From assembly GCA_964498585.1 (NCBI GenBank), contig CAZCHH010000001.1:42464-106463 (forward strand): a stretch of 64,000 bases of DNA, written 5' to 3'. A program made the position numbers and the translations under genes. The notes under the pieces are model-generated. The model was not told where the DNA came from. It searched no databases and worked only from the letters and a program-made list of their open reading frames with translations. This document shows positions 37,601 through 45,524 of this stretch, in pieces (within the stretch, counting starts at the first letter, position 1; the number at the start of each line of letters is the position of its first letter). The DNA is from JAAYJM01 sp964498585. Its GTDB lineage: Bacteria > Bacteroidota > Ignavibacteria > Kapaibacteriales > UBA2268.

Positions 37601-38380
37601 AATCCAGAATCAATCGGTAGGAAAAATGGTGTTATTTCTTTTATTCATAATGCTGATGGTGGCGAAAGTATGCTTTACTTGTATGGCGAAGGAATTGAAC
37701 CATCAATTGATACTGTTTCTATTTCAATCGGTGAATGTAGTGCTGCCCCCGGTGATATTATTAATATTCCTGTATCATTTAAAAAACATAGCCAAAATGT
37801 ACTATCTGAAAATTTTAAATCAATAAAAGCTGAATTGTCCTTTAATGCAAGCTTACTTGAACCATTAAGCGAAATTCAGAAAGATATAATTGTTAATAAT
37901 GTTCGTACTATTACTCTTGATATTCCAGTAAGCAATGAAGATTATAATTATGAAATAAAATTCAAAGCTGCTCTTGGAAATGATACTTTGTCAGTTTTAA
38001 AATTAAACAATGTTTTTCCTGTTGCAAATACAAAAGTCGTTATCAATTTTGAAAGTGGTATCTTTTATTTAACTGATTTGTGTAAAGAAGGTGGAATTAG
38101 ATTGTTTGATGCCAATAACAGACTTAATCTTTCTCAAAATAAACCTAATCCTTTTGAAAATGAAACTTCGATTGATTTTGAAATACTCGAAGAAGGAATT
38201 TATTCACTTATTATTTTAGACGAAACAGGCAAAACTATAAAAACAATTTTTGAGCAAAAATTAGCACCGGCTAAATATTCCTTTAATATAAACTGTTACG
38301 ATTTGCCTTCTGGTTCTTTCTTTTATATGCTAAAAACACCATCACAAATGGTTTTAAAAAGAATGGTTATTTCGAAATAA
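34631..38380 (+). CDS. giant T9SS-exported protein: VWA-like domain, WD40 propeller, HYDIN-like domains
   Basis: 1249 aa with a signal peptide (1-24, ending LLYA). Region order: a VWA-like domain (about 75-260: LSLLISVDLALNSKMGEQ has only part of the MIDAS motif); a linker with one Ig-like domain (about 415-490); a seven-blade WD40 propeller (about 500-800: SASSDKIARVWN, TASEDSTAKLWS, TSSWDETVIIWE, TAGSSGKAKLWN, TSSWDSTAKIWN); two ASPM/SPD-2/HYDIN-like beta-sandwiches (about 815-1025); and a T9SS sorting domain (NKPNPFENETSI, LPSGSFFYML). An exported WD40 propeller suggests a protein-interaction scaffold on the cell surface. Specific partners are not evident. Confidence 0.85.
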   Translation: MTLIIRNLISVIVMSCISGLLYANSLHFLEYSINDFPEVSAKLFYLNSNSVPIQNMTKDDFQINSNGINIAPTNIIAPEQNTYENLSLLISVDLALNSKMGEQTNIDLASEFLDNLIELIDFEKNELALTSFDWFSYLNTEYTNEKQTIDEQLSLLKASSGSRLDVGLLDDPAGALKIAANSQFKSSILFITEGGNISGLTEAIEFAKNNDIAVNVISFEKTISLDLKTIAEETGGFYFDNIVNQYKMSNFAEIIKNYLWNYKPFTIKWISEIFCDDIYSNTIKALKDDLSVDFSFIAPSRLKPMLVCNPNYLRFSAVQPTQSKELFVYLKALNGDIVIKRYTTDDIRFQVLEGALAPGEEVTLKDGDSIEISIVYTPSDSSVIFSKLNINSTACLGNEIIMTGGFPNTPPLERTLNLEFPNCAEKLIAGDSARIIWSGLLPDDIIQLEWSKDAGASWDTLSIDVTGLEYLWQVPDVESDECLIRAIQLWPNNIGETKNLYHSGAVNCANFNPKDGNYIVSASSDKIARVWNSNSGIELMKLKGHSKSVVWAEFNQQETQIVTASEDSTAKLWSFPDGDLIRTFKKHNDVVTSAAFSPDGLLLATSSWDETVIIWEISTGRIIHNINCQQGKLWHVAFNKFGTEIITAGSSGKAKLWNVNTGALIQVYDANKSNEIISYASFSPDDSRIVTASWYGVASVWDKAKADTIFTITHKDESGGLIPLYSAGFYTRASELVLLTSGIDHARIWNGNTGELKAVLSEHFNSVPFVTMNFDGSRILTSSWDSTAKIWNLDKRDLQMDTTDCLFSIVKQKAEAYSFDLGSVQVNTAFDTTLNVFLENLSSFAYPIKSIRIEGTNANEFQILKIENANMLDSLEKKGVKIRFTPLQSGERSCYIEIVFSQFSLKAEIKADAYNLPLYIKNSRINFGTVELGEFKDTLITAAIKNISIKSITCSSIKLKGPDDNHFDILYSFEPFTLLPNEEKDITFRFNPESIGRKNGVISFIHNADGGESMLYLYGEGIEPSIDTVSISIGECSAAPGDIINIPVSFKKHSQNVLSENFKSIKAELSFNASLLEPLSEIQKDIIVNNVRTITLDIPVSNEDYNYEIKFKAALGNDTLSVLKLNNVFPVANTKVVINFESGIFYLTDLCKEGGIRLFDANNRLNLSQNKPNPFENETSIDFEILEEGIYSLIILDETGKTIKTIFEQKLAPAKYSFNINCYDLPSGSFFYMLKTPSQMVLKRMVISK

Positions 38381-38397
38381 AATAATAAAATATAAAC

Positions 38398-39240
38398 CTA
38401 ATTTGGATTTATTGTTCCATAGTCATTAAGCATCAATAGATTATATAATTTATTTTCTAAATAAAATTTTTTTTCAGTTAATACATTAATACCATCTCTA
38501 TATTTTGCAACTTCGTCCGCAAGAAGATTTGCATCAGTAAGAATAGGAATTAATGTACACGGATAACTGTTTTTTAACTCTGAAATTTCTTTATTTATAA
38601 TTGAAATTATTTCCTTAATACGACTAATTTCTCCTTGCAGTTGCTCTTCATTTAACTCATTGTCATTCTTTATAAAATCAATAGTAGAATAAATTTTCTT
38701 TATTTCAATTATTTTTCCTTCTTTAAAGAAACTGACTATTTCATTCCAGGTATTTTCCAAATAATCCGATTGCTCAAATTGTAAATCTGGGTAAATATAC
38801 TCAACTAACTTAGGAAAAATCTTATGCACCTCTTCGCTATCTTTAGCAGAAAGTAAATTTCCTATACGTGAATTAGAATTATTTATAATTTCTTCGAAAT
38901 CAGTTATAATCTTTTCTTTTTCGCTCATTTCTTTTTTAATGATTTCATCAACAAAAGCTAAATTATAATAAGCAGCTCCATTTGGAGTATTTTTAATAAA
39001 GTCAATTTTGCACTCCAAAAAATCTACTTCATATTCTTTTTTTTGAAAATCAAGAAGAAGCAGACCTAATTCACTTAAATAGTATGCTTCTAAATTTTGC
39101 TTATAAGTATTTTCTAAAAAAAACTTTTCAGAAAATACGTCAGCAAATTCATTCTTTATTTCATTATATTTGTTAATTAAATCAAAATCAGACGTATTGC
39201 CAATCTTTCCATTTTTCAGATGTTCTTCAACTGCACACAT
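38398..39240 (-). CDS. coiled-coil hypothetical protein
   Basis: 280 aa, rich in Glu, Lys and Ile, without signal peptide or membrane segment. Long helical stretches (KEKIITDFEEIINN, LQGEISRIKEIISIINKEISELK) suggest coiled coils, so it is probably cytoplasmic. I do not recognise the family. It converges on the VWA/WD40 gene with a 17-bp gap. Confidence 0.6.
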   Translation of the reverse strand: MCAVEEHLKNGKIGNTSDFDLINKYNEIKNEFADVFSEKFFLENTYKQNLEAYYLSELGLLLLDFQKKEYEVDFLECKIDFIKNTPNGAAYYNLAFVDEIIKKEMSEKEKIITDFEEIINNSNSRIGNLLSAKDSEEVHKIFPKLVEYIYPDLQFEQSDYLENTWNEIVSFFKEGKIIEIKKIYSTIDFIKNDNELNEEQLQGEISRIKEIISIINKEISELKNSYPCTLIPILTDANLLADEVAKYRDGINVLTEKKFYLENKLYNLLMLNDYGTINPN

Positions 39241-39386
39241 AATTCAAATATTTTAAAATTAAAAAAATACCACTAAAACACAAAATTATTTTATTTTGAC
39301 ATATAAGTTGAACTCCTAATCCTAAAAAATAAAAAGGTTAGGAGATTTATCTCTTAAAGTATTACACGCAATTTATCCAAAAAAGT

Positions 39387-39812
39387 ATGTCATTCTGAAC
39401 CCCCTGATAAAGCAAGTGCTTCATTTAAATGGAGATGACATTACTAATGCGTCATTCTGACGAATGTCAGAATCCATCTTATAATTGTGCAGTTGCTTTT
39501 CTATATTAGATATTTCAAAGAAGCATTTGGGCTTGCCCAAATGTATCGTGAGCAATTTCACTTGCTTTCCCAAGATGGATTCTGGCATACACCAGAATGA
39601 CAAGAAAAGATGTCATTGGCAACCCCAAGATGGAATCTGGCATACACAGGAATGACAAGAAAAGATGTCATTGGCAACGAAGTGAATAATCCAGAGGATA
39701 GTTGTTTAAAGAAATTTTTCTGGATTCTTCGCTGCGCTCAAAATGACAGTGTTAATTTATGCCATCTCCATTAAATGAAGTACTTGCTTTATCAGGGGGT
39801 TCGGAATGACAT
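39387..39812. mobile_element. nested MITE-like element with about 55-bp inverted terminal arms
   Basis: Outer arms 39387-39441 (ATGTCATTCTGAACCCCCTG to GGAGATGACAT) and 39759-39812 (ATGCCATCTCC to GGGGGTTCGGAATGACAT) are inverted copies. Nested inside is a second inverted pair (GTCATTCTGACGAATGTCAG at about 39451 against TCTGGCATACACCAGAATGA at about 39580), a CATTTGGGCttGCCCAAATG hairpin, a direct duplication of the GATGGAATCTGGCATACAC to AAAGATGTCATTGGCAAC block, and a GGATTCTTCGCTGCGCTCA piece. There is no transposase. It fills most of the 758-bp gap 39241-39998. Non-autonomous mobility is inferred. Confidence 0.7.
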
Positions 39813-39903
39813 AAGATAATAAGTCTTTTAACGAATTAATACACAATTAAAATATTTTTGTCATGCTGTCAACTTGCTGATAGTATGACTATAAGAGAAC
39901 GTA

Positions 39904-39931
39904 TCAACCATCGGGTTAATCCGATGGTTGA
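39904..39931. repeat. 11-bp inverted repeat
   Basis: TCAACCATCGG (39904-39914), loop GTTAAT, CCGATGGTTGA (39921-39931), just downstream of the tatD-barrel gene. Could help end its transcription, but lacks a T tract. Confidence 0.5.
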
Positions 39932-39998
39932 ATAGATTCTTCACTACAATTGAGAATGATTATATTAATATAAATAATATATTTGTAAAAGCACTACA

Positions 39999-40721
39999 CT
40001 AAAAATTTGGATACCATACAATTCCGGCTCTTGGCATTGAGAAGAACGAAGATACTGGAGCTGTGCTTATATTCTCGTCAGGGAAATATGGGTCAAATTT
40101 GGTATAATATGCAACATCAGTTTTTCCAAGAATAAAATTAAGCCGCCATTCTAAAACTATATTGAAAAGTCCGGCACCTTCTATTGGAAAGTTAGTTATC
40201 AGCCCTAATCCGGTATTTATAGCAAACCTATTGGAATTATCTTCGCGAATACTACCTTGATTGAAAGAATTAAGAATCAAAGAAACACCAGTAACTCCGA
40301 AGAAATTGATTTTGCTGTTTGGATTAGGAATCCATTTGCCTGCCAATTCAAATGTATGGTGAATATTAGGACCCATTACTAATTCCTGTCTTTCTTTAGA
40401 TTTTTTATTCTTTGAATATAAATAACTTAATTCAACGATTACATAATCTTCTGGTGAATATGATACAGCTCCACCATAAGTAAAAATTCCGTCATAAGAA
40501 ATATCCTGCTCACCGACATTTTTATAGTAAGTATCAACTATTGTATTTGTTGAAAAATATGGTCCAAATCCTATGAACTTTGTATAAGGATTGTAGAATT
40601 CTTCTTCATCTTCGTAATACTCTTCTACTTCAGTTTGAGCAAAAGAAGTAAAAGGAATTACAAAAAAAATCAATAAAATTGATAATATTTTAAACAAATT
40701 CTTTGCGTTCTGTGAAGTCAT
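39999..40721 (-). CDS. possible independently translated outer-membrane beta-barrel protein (internal start in tatD)
   Basis: An in-frame ATG at 40721 begins MTSQNAKNLFKILSILLIFF, a plausible signal peptide with basic n-region and SFAQ cleavage site. It is preceded by AGAGG (40730-40734) with an 8-nt spacing, a good Shine-Dalgarno. The 240-aa product would be a porin-like barrel with alternating strands and a terminal Phe. This is an alternative reading of the same frame as the TatD fusion, not an extra gene. Sequence alone does not show which form is made. Confidence 0.45.
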   Translation of the reverse strand: MTSQNAKNLFKILSILLIFFVIPFTSFAQTEVEEYYEDEEEFYNPYTKFIGFGPYFSTNTIVDTYYKNVGEQDISYDGIFTYGGAVSYSPEDYVIVELSYLYSKNKKSKERQELVMGPNIHHTFELAGKWIPNPNSKINFFGVTGVSLILNSFNQGSIREDNSNRFAINTGLGLITNFPIEGAGLFNIVLEWRLNFILGKTDVAYYTKFDPYFPDENISTAPVSSFFSMPRAGIVWYPNF

Positions 40722-41441
40722 CTTGATTACCTCTTCTATTGGTTCTAACTTAATTTCTGATATTTTTTTTGCTATATAAAGAAGATTAGCCGGTTCATTC
40801 CGTTTTCCACGTAACGGAACTGGTGCAATGTATGGCGAATCTGTTTCAAGCATAATTCTTTCAAGTGGTGTTTTTTCAACTACCTCAACTAAATGTGTCT
40901 TTTTAAAAGTAATATTCCCAGTAAAAGAAATATTGAAGCCAAGTGAAACCGCAGCTTCCATCGTTTTTACATCTGAAGAAAAGCAGTGCAAAACTCCTTT
41001 TAAAGTTCCGTCTTGCTCTTTTTCTAAAAGAGTCAAAACATCTTCATCTGCTTCACGATTATGCACTATAACTGGCAGATTATTCCTTTTTGCTATTCTT
41101 ATTTGCTCAATGAAAGCGTTGATTTGTACATCCTTTGGAGCAAAATCATAATAATAATCCAACCCAATTTCTCCTATTGCAACAATATTTTTGCTTTTGC
41201 ATAATTTTTCAACTCTTTCAAGAGTGCATTCATTTACTTCCAAAGCATTGTGAGGGTGAATTCCCATTCCACCACAAAGACGTTCATTACTCTCAATTAT
41301 TGCTAATTGGTTATCGAAGTTTTTCGGCTCTATTGCTGGAATTAGAATTGCTTCCAATCCGGAATCGAATGCCCTTTGCAGCATTAAATCTCTATCTTCG
41401 TTAAATGCTTCTGTATCTATATGAGCGTGTGTATCTATCAT
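39999..41441 (-). CDS. TatD-family metal-dependent hydrolase fused in frame to a signal peptide and outer-membrane beta-barrel
   Basis: 480 aa from ATG 41441 (MIDTHAHIDTEAF). Residues 1-255 are a complete TatD DNase: metal ligands HAH near the start, GEIGLDYYYDF, VLHCFSSD and TDSPYIAPVP, ending MTSQNAKNLFKI as free-standing TatD proteins do. Instead of a stop, the frame continues into a hydrophobic stretch (LSILLIFFVIPFTSFAQ) identical in form to a signal peptide. An acidic linker and a beta-barrel-like domain (about 285-480, ending in the aromatic GIVWYPNF, typical of outer-membrane proteins) follow. A cytoplasmic nuclease fused to an envelope protein is odd; processing at SFAQ or a separate internal start would give two products. 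An ATG at 41489 is too far upstream and overlaps the small gene before it. Confidence 0.8.
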   Translation of the reverse strand: MIDTHAHIDTEAFNEDRDLMLQRAFDSGLEAILIPAIEPKNFDNQLAIIESNERLCGGMGIHPHNALEVNECTLERVEKLCKSKNIVAIGEIGLDYYYDFAPKDVQINAFIEQIRIAKRNNLPVIVHNREADEDVLTLLEKEQDGTLKGVLHCFSSDVKTMEAAVSLGFNISFTGNITFKKTHLVEVVEKTPLERIMLETDSPYIAPVPLRGKRNEPANLLYIAKKISEIKLEPIEEVIKMTSQNAKNLFKILSILLIFFVIPFTSFAQTEVEEYYEDEEEFYNPYTKFIGFGPYFSTNTIVDTYYKNVGEQDISYDGIFTYGGAVSYSPEDYVIVELSYLYSKNKKSKERQELVMGPNIHHTFELAGKWIPNPNSKINFFGVTGVSLILNSFNQGSIREDNSNRFAINTGLGLITNFPIEGAGLFNIVLEWRLNFILGKTDVAYYTKFDPYFPDENISTAPVSSFFSMPRAGIVWYPNF

Positions 41442-41451
41442 TTTTCTAATT

Positions 41452-41628
41452 CTATAATTCTTTATTTTTATTCCCCTCAACCATATCAACTATTTTCTTT
41501 CCTAATTCTACCATTTCGTTTACATCAAAAACTGTCCAACGCGTTTCTTCATTTCCATATAAATTCAAATATTTTTCGATTAATTCCTTCATTTCATTCG
41601 ATTTTTCTGAGTTTAATTCGATTTTCAT
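41452..41628 (-). CDS. small acidic protein of unknown function
   Basis: 58 aa (MKIELNSEKSNEMKEL...). ATG 41628 has GGAG nine nt upstream, inside the last codons of the preceding T9SS gene. A start at 41646 would overlap that gene by 14 nt. It ends 10 nt before the tatD ATG, so the three genes 43018-39999 look like one transcript. Predicted helical; no recognised domain. Confidence 0.6.
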   Translation of the reverse strand: MKIELNSEKSNEMKELIEKYLNLYGNEETRWTVFDVNEMVELGKKIVDMVEGNKNKEL

Positions 41629-41632
41629 TGAG

Positions 41633-43018
41633 TTATTCTCCAACAAAGATTAGTTTTTCACTAATACTTGCTTGATTTGTTCTTATAGATAAGAAATATA
41701 CTCCATTTGAAATTGAATTTGGCAACCAGTTAAATTGTTGCTGTCCTTCACTTGTAAAAATATTTGCATTTGAAAAAACTATATTTCCCAAACTATTCCT
41801 AATTTCAAAAGAAATATTTTGAGCTATTGGATTGTTCCAAATAATATTAACTTGCTTTGAAAATGGCTGGGGGTAAATTTTTTCAATAAATAAATCATTA
41901 GAAATTAAATTATTACTTTTAACGTCAGTAACAATTCTATTGGATTTATAAAGTCCATCGCCTTGCGTTCCGGCAAAAACAATAAAGCTGTGGCTAACAA
42001 CCTCCCAATTAGGTATAGTAACAGTAGTAACAGGGAATTCAGTTGGTAGTCCTGTGCTGTGGTTTTCCCATTGTGAATTGTTTTTTCCTTTAATAAAAAC
42101 ACCAGCTTTCCCGCAGGCAGCGGCGTAGTATCCCGGCACAGAAGGATGCTCAACGATTGAAAATACATTTTGATTGTTAGCAGCAACTAATTTCCAGGTT
42201 TTGCCATAATCCTCTGATTTATAAATTCCAGCTCCAAATACATCACCGGCAGCAGTAATTGAATCTGCACCGCAATAAATAAGATTTTCACTTTCTTTTG
42301 AAGCTAAAACGCAATTAATTCTTTTCCCTTCTAAACCGGAAGAATCTTTTAGCCAGTTTGCACCACCATCGATTGAGCGATATACTCCACTTGAAAAAGG
42401 ATGAATATTCCCATTATCAGCAGCCACATACAAATAGCCATTAAAGCTTGAAACAGCAATATCGCGTGCCTGAAATTTTAAATTGGTTAATTCAGTGCAG
42501 TTTTCAAAATTATTTTCAGTTTTAATTACTCCGTTATTTGTGTTTAAAGCAGCAGCATATAAAATTAAAGGATTACTCTTATCTTGCACGATTTTCATAA
42601 TCTGTCGGCTGCCAGGACACATCATAGGTATTCCATACCAGTTTACTCCGTTATCCAAAGAATAAGCAATTCCACCATTACTTAACTTTCGGGCAGATGC
42701 GAGAATAAGTCCGGCAGTTGCTTCTACTTCAAATATATTATAAATAGCAAATTGGTCAAGTTGCAGATTTGAAAATGTTTTTCCACTGTCATTGCTAATT
42801 AGCATTCCGTTACCAATAATAGGAAAAGTAATATTAAGAGCAGAATAATCTGTTTCAATTGAATTTGATGCAACATATAACTTTGCAGGGTCGCTTTTAA
42901 CCTGATATATTGTATTTATATAGTTTGAAAAGCCATCAATTTTGTTCCACTCCTGTGCAAACAAATTACTAACAAGAAAGACAATTAATAAAACCGAGTA
43001 AATTATTGATTTTTTCAT
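41633..43018 (-). CDS. T9SS-exported YCF48-like propeller protein
   Basis: 461 aa. Signal peptide 1-21 (FLVSNLFAQ). Asp-box/YCF48 repeats (SNDSGKTF, SLDNGVNW, SIDGGANW, SEDYGKTW) form a propeller over about 25-370. The T9SS sorting domain has IYPQPFSKQVNIIW and SISNGVYFLSI. A surface or released binding protein of unknown ligand. First gene of the likely transcript with the 58-aa gene and tatD. Confidence 0.8.
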   Translation of the reverse strand: MKKSIIYSVLLIVFLVSNLFAQEWNKIDGFSNYINTIYQVKSDPAKLYVASNSIETDYSALNITFPIIGNGMLISNDSGKTFSNLQLDQFAIYNIFEVEATAGLILASARKLSNGGIAYSLDNGVNWYGIPMMCPGSRQIMKIVQDKSNPLILYAAALNTNNGVIKTENNFENCTELTNLKFQARDIAVSSFNGYLYVAADNGNIHPFSSGVYRSIDGGANWLKDSSGLEGKRINCVLASKESENLIYCGADSITAAGDVFGAGIYKSEDYGKTWKLVAANNQNVFSIVEHPSVPGYYAAACGKAGVFIKGKNNSQWENHSTGLPTEFPVTTVTIPNWEVVSHSFIVFAGTQGDGLYKSNRIVTDVKSNNLISNDLFIEKIYPQPFSKQVNIIWNNPIAQNISFEIRNSLGNIVFSNANIFTSEGQQQFNWLPNSISNGVYFLSIRTNQASISEKLIFVGE

Positions 43019-43133
43019 TTAGATTACCATTTATTTAATTAAACATTATTTTTCTAAATTAAGTTGCAAGAAAAACGTCATTAAAAAAAAGACTATTTAA
43101 TAAAAAGATAGTAAAAACACAAATTTTTTTGAT

Positions 43134-43784
43134 ATGCAGCCAAAAGAAATATTAGAAATTATTAGTGGCGGAGAAAGTTCAAAAGTAGAATTTAAACGGA
43201 AAATCTCTTCTGAATTAAAAATTGCAAAGGAAATAGCTGCTTTTGCAAATACTCTTGGGGGCTGGCTTTTCCTTGGTGTCGATGATGACGGAACAGTAGT
43301 TGGAGTGGAAAGCGAAAAGGCAGATGTAAACGAAATTAAAAAAATTTGTGAATTTTTTATTAATCCTCCAGTTGAACCTAAAATTGAAATTATTCATATT
43401 TTTAAATTAGATATAATTGCAATTTATATTGAAAAAAGTAATCTGAGACCTCATAAAATAAAATCAGACCCAGATGAAAAAAACTCTAAAAGCATAACAT
43501 ATATTAGAGTAGGTGCTAAATGCGTTGTAGCTAGCAGTGAATTTACCAAAGTTCTTGCCGGGCAGAATATAAACTCAAAACCCATAACAATCAGTATTGG
43601 CGATAGAGAAAAGCGACTTTTTAATTACCTTGAAAACTACGAAAGAGCAACTGTGAAAGATTTTGCGAGATTAGTCAATATCTCAAAAAGACGTGCTGAG
43701 CGCATTTTGGTGCAGCTTGTTCGGGCTGGCGTTCTTCAAATCCATATTGATTCTGAAGAAGATTATTTTACTTATATAAACTGA
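43134..43784 (+). CDS. AlbA_2/Schlafen-type putative DNA-binding ATPase-like protein
   Basis: 216 aa. The N-terminal AlbA_2 domain (about 5-135) has ESSKVEFKRKISSELKIAKEIAAFANTLGG split by the usual helix and GWLFLGVDDDGTVVGV. The C-terminal quarter is a winged-helix domain (RATVKDFARLVNISKRRAER). Such proteins are usually transcriptional regulators or defence-associated; here nothing nearby suggests a defence island. The N-terminus MQPKEILEIIS fits family starts. The 260 bp after it to the next gene hold no clear gene. Confidence 0.8.
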   Translation: MQPKEILEIISGGESSKVEFKRKISSELKIAKEIAAFANTLGGWLFLGVDDDGTVVGVESEKADVNEIKKICEFFINPPVEPKIEIIHIFKLDIIAIYIEKSNLRPHKIKSDPDEKNSKSITYIRVGAKCVVASSEFTKVLAGQNINSKPITISIGDREKRLFNYLENYERATVKDFARLVNISKRRAERILVQLVRAGVLQIHIDSEEDYFTYIN

Positions 43785-44044
43785 AAATTATATTATTATT
43801 AATTTTAATTCAAAAAACAAATCAAATCAACTTAGCATTTCATTTAAAAGGTGAAAAGAAAGCCAACAATATCAAAGAGGCTGAAGCTTTGAAGCAACAA
43901 ATAACTTATACATTTTTATAAATTCTTTTTTACAAATAGAAAATGAATTGAGTTTAATCATATTTTTTTTGTAAAAAAAATATATGATTTATGATTTTTT
44001 ATTATTTTTGTAACTTACTTTTTTTTAAACTATAAAGTAATTTT

Positions 44045-45316
44045 ATGAAAATATCTGTTATCGGATTAGGTTATGTAGGGCTTCCACTCGCCTGTGCAAT
44101 TGCAAGGGAAACAAAGCATATAGTAGTTGGCTTTGATTTATCCGTTGAAAAAATTGAACAAATAAAAAAAAGAGAGTGCCCAATTGATGATGAGCAGTGC
44201 AGTATCGACTTAAAAGAAGTTAATTTTGAATGTTCGAGTAATTCAGAAATAATTAGCGGCTCTGATGTTTATATTGTTTGCGTTCCGACTCCGGTTTTAA
44301 ATGACTATACTCCAGATTTGGAACCGGTAAAAACTGCTTCGAGCATTATTTCGAAATATTTACAAAAGAATCAGGTGGTTGTAATTGAATCTACAATCAA
44401 TCCGGGAGTTTGCGAAGAAGTAGTAAAACCAATATTGGAAGAAAATTCTGGTATGGTCGCAGGAGTTGACTTTGATATCGCTCATTGTCCGGAACGTATA
44501 AATCCCGGCGACCCTGTTTGGAATGTTTATAATATACCCAGAAATATCGGTTCAACTCGTAAAGAAACTACAAAAAAGCTGGCTGATTTTTACCGTAGTT
44601 TCATTTCTAATGAAGTTAATGAAATGCCAGATTTAAAGACAACTGAAGCTACAAAAATAATTGAAAATACTTTCCGCGATATTAACATTGCTTATGTAAA
44701 TGAATTAGCAAAATCTTTTGATGTACTCGGTATTGATTTAGTTACCGTAATAAAAGGTGCTTCTAACAAACCATTTGCATTTATGCCTCATTTCCCAAGC
44801 TGCGGTGTTGGTGGGCATTGTATCCCTGTTGACCCATATTACCTAATTGAAAGAGCTAAGAAAAGTGGTTTCGACCATAAATACTTAAAATTAGCCCGGG
44901 AAATTAATAATTCTATGCCTTTTTATACAATTGAACTATTGAGCATCGGTTTAAATGAATTTGAAAAATCAATTAAAGGAACAAAGATTGCATTGCTCGG
45001 TATGTCATACAAAGCAAATGTTGGTGATATTAGAGAAAGTCCTTCTATTAAAATTAAAGAACTGCTCAGTCGAAGTGGTGCTGATTTGATAATTTATGAC
45101 CCATACTTCCCAGGAATAAACACTGTAAATAATTTAAATGATGCTTTAAAAAATACTTTTGCCATTATAATTGCTACTGACCATAAGGAATTTTTGAATA
45201 TTGATTCAGAGATTCTAAAAAATACTAATGTTAAAGTAGTTATTGACGGCAAAAATTGCTTAAATAAAGCAGATTTAAAAGCTGAGGGATTTTATTATAA
45301 AGGAATAGGACATTGA
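44045..45316 (+). CDS. nucleotide-sugar (UDP-glucose/UDP-GlcNAc family) dehydrogenase
   Basis: 423 aa. The NAD-binding Rossmann start is KISVIGLGYVGLPLA; the central UDP-sugar dehydrogenase domain has TEATKIIENTFRDINIAYVNEL; and the catalytic Cys259 is in GVGGHCIPVDPYY. It oxidises the C6 hydroxyl of a UDP-hexose in two steps to the uronic acid for capsule or O-antigen synthesis. VGGHCIPVDPYYL and overall length favour the TviB/WbpA (UDP-GlcNAc/GalNAc) branch over Ugd. A TATTTTTG -7 box lies at 44003-44010. No other polysaccharide genes are adjacent. A 14-bp tandem repeat starts at the stop codon. Confidence 0.92.
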   Translation: MKISVIGLGYVGLPLACAIARETKHIVVGFDLSVEKIEQIKKRECPIDDEQCSIDLKEVNFECSSNSEIISGSDVYIVCVPTPVLNDYTPDLEPVKTASSIISKYLQKNQVVVIESTINPGVCEEVVKPILEENSGMVAGVDFDIAHCPERINPGDPVWNVYNIPRNIGSTRKETTKKLADFYRSFISNEVNEMPDLKTTEATKIIENTFRDINIAYVNELAKSFDVLGIDLVTVIKGASNKPFAFMPHFPSCGVGGHCIPVDPYYLIERAKKSGFDHKYLKLAREINNSMPFYTIELLSIGLNEFEKSIKGTKIALLGMSYKANVGDIRESPSIKIKELLSRSGADLIIYDPYFPGINTVNNLNDALKNTFAIIIATDHKEFLNIDSEILKNTNVKVVIDGKNCLNKADLKAEGFYYKGIGH

Positions 45317-45372
45317 TAAATGATAATTAATAAATGATAATTAATAAATGATAATTGATAATGAATAATTAA
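45317..45372 (+). repeat. 14-bp tandem repeat
   Basis: TAAATGATAATTAA occurs at 45317 and 45331, as TAAATGATAATTGA at 45345, and as a degenerate copy at 45359. It directly follows the stop codon of the dehydrogenase gene. Confidence 0.85.
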
Positions 45373-45451
45373 GCTATTAGTGGTTATTATTATCTAATTT
45401 TTATAGATTATTACAGAAATTTTGATTTAAGATGTTATGACGTCAAGATAT

Positions 45452-45491
45452 AAGAGCCATACTATCATTTTATAGATTGTATGGCTCTTTT
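45452..45491. terminator. bidirectional terminator between the dehydrogenase and pirin genes
   Basis: AAGAGCCATAC (45452-45462) pairs perfectly with GTATGGCTCTT (45479-45489), followed by T residues on one side and preceded by A/T on the other. Confidence 0.8.
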
Positions 45492-45524
45492 ATAAATTAA
45501 ATTCTTAACATATACAAAGCAAAA

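Noticed and set aside
39421..39603. 60-codon open frame in the 39.4-kb element
   Set aside because: Made of inverted-repeat sequence that recurs elsewhere; not a gene.
43820..43920. Small peptide frame (HLKGEKKANNIKEAEALKQQ) after the AlbA_2 gene
   Set aside because: No start codon with ribosome binding site and no homologue pattern; may be a remnant but not supportable.
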